Source: Paenibacillus sp. JJ-223 (GTDB taxonomy: Bacteria > Bacillota > Bacilli > Paenibacillales > Paenibacillaceae). From it: a DNA stretch of 64,000 nucleotides. Each line of letters begins with the position of its first letter. Positions within the stretch are counted from its first letter, which is position 1. Positions 59,680 through 64,000 of the stretch are shown here, in pieces. The notes beneath the pieces were generated by a model. The model was not told the DNA's origin. It searched no databases and saw only the letters and a program-made list of their open reading frames with translations. The stretch is from assembly GCF_927798175.1 (NCBI RefSeq), contig NZ_CAKMMP010000018.1, forward strand, positions 62,001 through 126,000, in the 5' to 3' direction. A program made the translations under genes and the position numbers.

Positions 59680-60746
59680 TTCGTTTAACCCAATATGAAT
59701 TTGCTAAAATAATCACGCGTAAAAGCGTTTATCTGGCACTCGCCGGACTGCTTGTGCTTCTTGCTTTGTATGCCTGTTTCGGGCATCCCGGGCCATTGAA
59801 CGGTACATCATACTATAAACCCTATGAAGGAGCCATTACGGAGGAGAAGGTTCAAGCTGCGCAGGATCAGAAGCAAAGCGAGGGTTACAGTGAAGAAAAG
59901 AATCAGAATCGATATGGCGTATTTTATGACATTTCCATATTTTCACCGGAATCCATCAAAAACTACGCCAGATATGATGACAGCGGGAATGTCATGAAGC
60001 GAACCGTAACCGTCTCCGAGATTCACTACAATAAACCATGGGGCTATCTGCTGGAATACATTGATCAATTTGGAGTGCTCTTTATGATGATCATCATTCT
60101 GCTCGGACTGGCGCCCGTATTTGCAGAGGAATATTCACGGGGAACCGCTGCATTACTACGCAGCAGCAAACGGGGAAGAAGCCAAATCGTTTCGGCTAAA
60201 TTAATGGCCTCCATGTTATATGTCGTGCTATGCGTCATACTGTTTACAAGCGTCAATTTGTTGATCTACTGGTTAAGGTTTGGGAATTTGGCTGGAGCAG
60301 ATACGCCTATCCAGAGTGTTGGGATGTATTTTCAGGGCTTTTACTATGAGTTCTCTCCTTATCGGTTATCGGCGGTTCAGTATTATGGAGTACAGTTGGT
60401 CACTCACCTGGCAGGCAGTCTGGTCTTTGCATGTGTTGTGTTATGCGTTTCTGCGCTTAGTTCAACGTCGTTTGTTGCCATCATCATTAATGTTGCGATT
60501 GTAGGCGTGCCTTATCTGGCATTCGATGTGTTGAACTTCAACCCGGGATGGGCCAAGTGGATTGAGGAATTTTCATTCAGTACAATGATGCGGGTAACGA
60601 GGCTGTTCCAAACGCAGGCAAGCTATTCGGTATTTGGACTGGAGCTGTCCTATTTAAATTTGTATATGATCATCATGGGTGTAGTTACGATTGGCGTCGT
60701 ATTTGGTACTTATCGTACATTCCGCACTCGCGAGGTTTTTTCTTGA
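59676..60746 (+). CDS. ABC-2 type transporter permease
   Basis: The 356-residue membrane protein starts VIRLTQYEFAKIITRKSVYLALAGLLVLLALY with a first helix, has an external loop of about 100 residues (PYEGAITEEKVQAAQDQKQS onward), and then five further helices starting with QFGVLFMMIIILLGLAPVFAEEYSRGTAALLRSSKRGR. The EEYSRGT/ALLRSS segment is the coupling region typical of ABC-2 permeases. GTG 59676 overlaps the ATPase stop (GTGA) with GAGGAGG just upstream, so it is coupled. It ends the sigma-membrane-ABC operon; a repeat and a terminator follow directly. Confidence 0.9.
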   Translation: MIRLTQYEFAKIITRKSVYLALAGLLVLLALYACFGHPGPLNGTSYYKPYEGAITEEKVQAAQDQKQSEGYSEEKNQNRYGVFYDISIFSPESIKNYARYDDSGNVMKRTVTVSEIHYNKPWGYLLEYIDQFGVLFMMIIILLGLAPVFAEEYSRGTAALLRSSKRGRSQIVSAKLMASMLYVVLCVILFTSVNLLIYWLRFGNLAGADTPIQSVGMYFQGFYYEFSPYRLSAVQYYGVQLVTHLAGSLVFACVVLCVSALSSTSFVAIIINVAIVGVPYLAFDVLNFNPGWAKWIEEFSFSTMMRVTRLFQTQASYSVFGLELSYLNLYMIIMGVVTIGVVFGTYRTFRTREVFS

Positions 60747-60754
60747 TGAACCCG

Positions 60755-60826
60755 CTATAGAAACCGCATTAATCAATCACACTAGGCCACTGTGAGTGCA
60801 GTACCATCTTCCGATCGCTGTTATCC
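60755..60826. repeat. MITE-like structured repeat, half copy
   Basis: It begins CTATAGAAACCGCATTAATC, close to the terminus of the 10693 element, continues GAGTGCAGTACCATCTTCCG, and stops after CTGTTATCC. The other half is missing. It starts eight bases after the permease stop codon. Confidence 0.72.
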
Positions 60827-60832
60827 AAAATA

Positions 60833-60862
60833 GTCCGCAATGTTTTGCGGGCTTCTTCTTTT
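60833..60862 (+). terminator. Intrinsic terminator after the sigma/ABC operon
   Basis: CCGCAA-TGT-TTTGCGG, followed by TTCTTCTTTT, ends the operon. It directly follows a half copy of the structured repeat. Confidence 0.75.
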
Positions 60863-61160
60863 CATGTTATGAGCAGAATGTGATGTTTCCAAACGTTCTT
60901 CGATTTTGATACATTGTGGATATACTTTTCGGAGGAGGAGGGCATCACTCGGACGCGGATGTTTATGAAATTCAAAGATTGAGCCGCCGGGAGGCAGAGG
61001 GAACATATGTCTTCAATGCCCCGAATGCCAGCAGCGCTCAGCTGTATACACACTATGGACAGCAGTTTGACATAGCACACGCGATTTCCGAGGTCGTCAG
61101 GCTCCGAAAAAGTACCTAATTTTCCCCATTAATAACAGTCAACAAGACTTCCACTAATCC
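60863..61160. other. Intergenic region with an unproven 67-codon frame
   Basis: A frame from about 60916 to 61119 would encode 67 residues (HHSDADVYEIQRLSRREAEG in the middle). It begins without an ATG supported by a ribosome site, and I recognise no family. It could be a gene remnant. Nothing else is visible before the lipoprotein gene that ends at 61161. Confidence 0.35.
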
Positions 61161-61646
61161 CTAATCAATTAACGCAACTCTCCATGACTCATCTTTATTT
61201 TTTGTAAATGTTGTGGTGTGCATCTTAAGTTCTTTTTCATCTCCGCTTGTTCTGTAATAGAATACGATGTTAATTCTTCCGTTTTCGGAGGATTGGTCGA
61301 TGATATAAGGTGTCCCGACAAATTCAAAGTCTTCATCGTTTTCTAGTAAAAACAGTTGACTATTCGCTACATCCTCTGAAACAAAACTATTTTTAAAGGC
61401 AGTTTTATTTTTCGCTGCCCATGCGGTTAAATTCTCTTTGAATAGGATAACGATATCTTGATATTTCTCATCATATTTCATTTCATCTAGTGAAAGTCCT
61501 TTTTTGAAGGGGCCCAGCTTATTGATATCTACTTCCTTTGGATCCTCAACCAGCACACTATTGCTTGGGTTCGTGTTCTCAGAGTTACTTCTACATGCCG
61601 TTAAGATCAAACAAACACACAAGATTGCAAAAGAAAAAATACGCAT
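61161..61646 (-). CDS. Lipoprotein of unknown function
   Basis: The 161-residue protein has a lipoprotein signal peptide (MRIFSFAILCVCLILTAC, lipobox LTAC with Cys at residue 18), so it should be anchored outside the membrane. The mature part is Lys/Asn/Glu-rich (KNKTAFKNSFVSEDVANSQL, then INIVFYYRTSGDEKELKM) and ends DESWRVALID, a pattern that suggests an NTF2-like or DUF4878-type fold, though I am not sure. GGGGGGA lies upstream of the start. Composition is AT-rich compared with the window average, as in the neighbouring gene at 61867, which lies divergent from it. Confidence 0.75.
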   Translation of the reverse strand: MRIFSFAILCVCLILTACRSNSENTNPSNSVLVEDPKEVDINKLGPFKKGLSLDEMKYDEKYQDIVILFKENLTAWAAKNKTAFKNSFVSEDVANSQLFLLENDEDFEFVGTPYIIDQSSENGRINIVFYYRTSGDEKELKMHTTTFTKNKDESWRVALID

Positions 61647-61866
61647 AGGAAAATCCCCCCAATAAGAGCTTCAAATTCGGAATCAACGGGACGTTCTTTG
61701 ATGATAAAACTGCTCGAGATCGCAAATCTACCAAATAAACATTGATTTATATAATATAACGTTACGTAACACTGTATGAAAATGTATTATTTTATTTTTT
61801 TAAGTAACCTTATGTCTTTTTTTGCGTCTATAAATATAAAGATTGTAAATTTTGGGAGGTTTTCTA

Positions 61867-62793
61867 ATGAAGAAATTAGCACTGTTTTCTTTGGCTGTTC
61901 TATGTTCTTCGCTGTTGGTACTTCCAACCAATGAGGCAGCTGCAGCTGTGCAAAGTTCAAAAGGAACACAGGTTGTTGTGAATAATAACGACTTAGATTC
62001 AAAAGAAATTCTCAACAAGAACAATCAGGTGTTTTTTAGTTTGACTTCACTCAAAAGTTTAGGTGGGTTAACGTTTTCCTGGAATAATACTACAAAGCAA
62101 GTGACAGTGAAGGGGAGCGACACAAACTTGCAGTTGACAATGAATAAAAAAGTAGCGCAAAAAAATGGAGCTTCGGTTTCATTAAGTACTGCTCCATTTA
62201 TTCATAACGGTAAAACAATGATCCCCTTACGTTTTGTTGCAGAAGCGTTGGACGGTTCAGTAACATGGAATCAAAAAACCCAAACTGCATTTGTTTCGAA
62301 ACCAAGCACGAAACTGCTGACTGATGTGAAGAGCAATGTTTTAAGCACAGCAAGAAATGCTGCGATTAATCTTCCTAGAGTTTCACAGCTCGCGGAGGAA
62401 TTTGAACCATCTATAGAAACAGCCAGTCTTCAATATTATTTTCCGAAAAATACAAAAGATCGATTCATCGAAGTCAATAATAATGTAATCCGTTATTATC
62501 AAATTACGAATAACACAGCTTACCTTAAGTGGCAAGCTTTCATTGGGGAAAAGGCCGCTACGCAGCAAAATCTTTATTTCATAAACGGCTCCTTTACAAA
62601 AGAGAACGGTTCATTGCCCAATTTTAAAGATACGACATTCGCCAGCTTTCGCTGGATGCCTCATATTACTTCTACTGGATATGGTTTAATCAATAAGGAG
62701 AATTGGAAGGATGTTGAGTTTAAAGAAGCTGAAGTTCCCGAAGCTGATCTGAAGGAAAACTATATTATTGTCGATATTCCTGAAGAAAAATAA
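61867..62793 (+). CDS. Secreted protein with copper amine oxidase N-terminal-like domain
   Basis: The 308-residue exported protein has a signal peptide (MKKLALFSLAVLCSSLLVLP, cleaved near NEAAAA). The copper amine oxidase N-terminal-like (PF07833 type) repeat region spans about 30-145: VFFSLTSLKSLGGLTFSWNNTTKQVTVKG and GKTMIPLRFVAEALDGSVTWNQKTQTAFV. That domain is common on Paenibacillus cell-wall and secreted proteins and binds no copper itself. The C-terminal half (about 150-308) is unrecognised and AT-rich. ATG 61867 has GGGAGG upstream. The gene is divergent from a small lipoprotein gene, and both have AT-rich composition that may mark acquired DNA. Confidence 0.83.
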   Translation: MKKLALFSLAVLCSSLLVLPTNEAAAAVQSSKGTQVVVNNNDLDSKEILNKNNQVFFSLTSLKSLGGLTFSWNNTTKQVTVKGSDTNLQLTMNKKVAQKNGASVSLSTAPFIHNGKTMIPLRFVAEALDGSVTWNQKTQTAFVSKPSTKLLTDVKSNVLSTARNAAINLPRVSQLAEEFEPSIETASLQYYFPKNTKDRFIEVNNNVIRYYQITNNTAYLKWQAFIGEKAATQQNLYFINGSFTKENGSLPNFKDTTFASFRWMPHITSTGYGLINKENWKDVEFKEAEVPEADLKENYIIVDIPEEK

Positions 62794-62918
62794 TTGGTAA
62801 AGTTATAACAACGACTGACCCGACTGACGTAATGGCAAAGAAATCTGAATACGTATAGCGGATATTTGTTCTTGTGAAATCAGGAAAGGTGATGCACTAA
62901 AATTTTATAATTATGATA

Positions 62919-62962
62919 AAAAAGGCAAGCAACAAGCGTTTCAGCTCGTTGTTTGCCTTTCG
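62919..62962. terminator. Bidirectional terminator between the secreted protein and CBS genes
   Basis: AAAGGCAAGCAAC pairs with GTTGTTTGCCTTT, with one G-U, around a short loop, and has A/T runs on both sides. Confidence 0.88.
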
Positions 62963-62994
62963 AATGCCCGGCGGTCGGGCTGTGTTCGATTCCA

Positions 62995-63399
62995 TTAATC
63001 CGAAATGTTGCGTGTGTAGTATTCAATGATGTCTTTGCGCCGGATGATGCCGAGAAAAACCCGGTCCACATCGACGACCGGCACGAAATTCTGGTCTGCG
63101 GCAAGCGTCAGCATGTCTTCCATTTCAGCCTTGATGTATACGCATTCATTGTAGACCCGGTTTTTGATTTCATGCACCGGTACCTGGTCCATGTTATCGA
63201 ACGTCAATCCGGGGGTGCTGCGCATCTTCCATAACAAATCGCCTTCGGACAGTGTTGCAACGTATTTTCCATCCTGGTCAATGACGGGAATGGCGGTGTA
63301 GTGCTGGGATTCAAGCTGCTCAATGGCTTCCTTCATGGAGGCGGAGGACTTGATATAGGCCACTTCTGCTTTGGGGAGTAAAAAATAGCTGATTTCCAT
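62995..63399 (-). CDS. CBS domain-containing protein
   Basis: The 134-residue cytosolic protein consists of two CBS domains, a Bateman module. The first includes SSASMKEAIEQLESQHYTAIPVIDQDGKYVATLSEGDLL (about 18-56), and the second KNRVYNECVYIKAEMEDMLTLAADQNFVPVVDVDRVFLGIIRRKDII (about 80-126). Such proteins bind adenine nucleotides; some Firmicute relatives (CbpB/DarB) bind cyclic di-AMP, but this one differs enough that I do not assign it. ATG 63399 is preferred (AAGGAG seven bases upstream). It is divergent from the penicillin-binding protein gene at the window end. Confidence 0.87.
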   Translation of the reverse strand: MEISYFLLPKAEVAYIKSSASMKEAIEQLESQHYTAIPVIDQDGKYVATLSEGDLLWKMRSTPGLTFDNMDQVPVHEIKNRVYNECVYIKAEMEDMLTLAADQNFVPVVDVDRVFLGIIRRKDIIEYYTRNISD

Positions 63400-63547
63400 C
63401 ATCGGGCTCCTTTGCTGTAAATTTCGTACTTACATTATACACATATTATGTGATGTTCCGGCTAGGTCTAATGATAAATTCGTCATATTTGTTTCATTGT
63501 TTCTCGGGCTCAGGAATTCTATAGTGTATCATAGAGGTGATTTGACG

Positions 63548-64000
63548 ATGAAATCGAAACGCAAACTGATGTACGGATTGCTGCCCATTCTGTTCGCAGG
63601 CGGGATCGGTATGTACCTATATATGCAGAGCAACAAGGCGCCGGAACCCAAACCCGAAGTCGTCGTGGAACAATACATAGATCATTTGCAAAAGAAAGAA
63701 TTCGACCAGCTCTACGGCTTGATGACGCCAGCTTCGTTGGAGGCCTCCGGAATGAACCGGGAGCAGTTCGCGGAAAAGTATAACGCGATCTACTCCGGCA
63801 TGCAGGTTTCGGCGGTCAAGGCAGAGCTGAAACCGCAGCCTGTGGCGGAAACGCCTCAAGACGGCGGCACAACGAGCGGGAAAAAGACTGAAGGAACGGA
63901 GGGGCCTGAACAGGATCCCAATACCTACAAGGCTGAATATACATTGCGATTGACCACCTTTCTGGGTGAAGTGAATGAAACGCAAAGCTTGAATCTGGTG
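63548..64000 (+). CDS. Penicillin-binding protein (MecA-N/NTF2-like), N-terminal part (cut by window edge)
   Basis: The 151 residues seen start MKSKRKLMYGLLPILFAGGI, a short cytosolic tail plus one membrane anchor, and continue with EVVVEQYIDHLQKKEFDQLYGLMTPASLEASGMNREQFAEKYNAIY. This is the NTF2-like MecA N-terminal domain found in class B penicillin-binding proteins such as PBP3 of Bacillus. A Pro/Thr/Glu/Gly-rich stretch (about 95-125) is inserted within it. The transpeptidase domain should lie beyond the right edge. AGAGGTGAT precedes the ATG. The frame has no stop before base 64000. Confidence 0.85.
   Translation, partial: MKSKRKLMYGLLPILFAGGIGMYLYMQSNKAPEPKPEVVVEQYIDHLQKKEFDQLYGLMTPASLEASGMNREQFAEKYNAIYSGMQVSAVKAELKPQPVAETPQDGGTTSGKKTEGTEGPEQDPNTYKAEYTLRLTTFLGEVNETQSLNLV

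Noticed and set aside
60916..61119. A 67-codon plus-strand frame after the sigma/ABC operon
   Set aside because: No supported start and no known family. It could be a remnant, but evidence is too thin to call a gene.

Overview
The window looks like chromosomal DNA of a Paenibacillus-type Firmicute. GC is moderate, there are strong AGGAGG-like ribosome sites with frequent GTG and TTG starts, and intrinsic terminators are plentiful. A giant S-layer-anchored GH10 xylanase, DUF2536 and DUF4317 proteins, a DgkB-RlmD neighbourhood, a T-box leader and a Hol_Tox type I toxin point the same way. I see no rRNA, tRNA, CRISPR array, intact IS element or prophage.

Layout. 1-5.6 kb: end of a YerC/TrpR-like regulator, a CbiX/SirB-type chelatase, a broken secreted Nep1-like (NLP) toxin gene, dgkB and rlmD. 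5.9-10.4 kb: one multimodular xylanase (CBM22 x3, GH10, CBM9, SLH x3). 11.1-13.7 kb: sulfate activation, cysD-cysN, with a degenerate APS-kinase-like tail on CysN. 13.9-18.6 kb: DUF2536, two AT-rich hypotheticals, a Dus-type tRNA modifier, a tiny holin-like type I toxin with an antisense RNA, and a MetE-C-terminal-like methyltransferase. 19-26 kb: HEAT-repeat protein plus AAA ATPase, a quinone-reductase/HxlR divergon, DUF4317. 26-31 kb: an isolated long flagellin and an ABC/FtsX export pair. 31.5-36 kb: AlkD-like repair protein, ANT(6)-like nucleotidyltransferase, and a T-box-controlled methyltransferase followed by two GNAT genes.

36-49 kb: DUF4003, an AraC regulator divergent from GH105-GH112, SMI1/KNR4, a small secreted protein, an APC amino-acid permease, an SDR and a GH94 phosphorylase. 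The xylanase, GH105-GH112 and GH94 genes each have a CcpA-type (cre-like) site upstream, which suggests common catabolite control of plant-polymer use. GH10 acts outside the cell on xylan. GH105, GH112 and GH94 have no signal peptides and would finish imported oligosaccharides, two of them by phosphorolysis.

49-64 kb: two small coiled-coil proteins, GNAT, YgjP-like metallopeptidase, DUF1801, isochorismatase-like hydrolase, a GT-C membrane glycosyltransferase overlapping a lipoprotein gene, an APH-like kinase, a compact ECF-sigma/membrane protein/ABC operon, a lipoprotein, a copper-amine-oxidase-N-like secreted protein, a CBS protein and the start of a penicillin-binding protein.

The main unlabelled structure is a dispersed, hairpin-rich, MITE-like repeat present five times (10.7, 17.2, 24.7, 28.1 and 60.8 kb). 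The complete copy has perfect 14-bp terminal inverted repeats, and other copies are deletion derivatives or half copies. A second short repeat family ending in GTTCGTTA occurs at 3.7 and 42.5 kb. Names rest on motif and family recognition by eye; no database search was possible.
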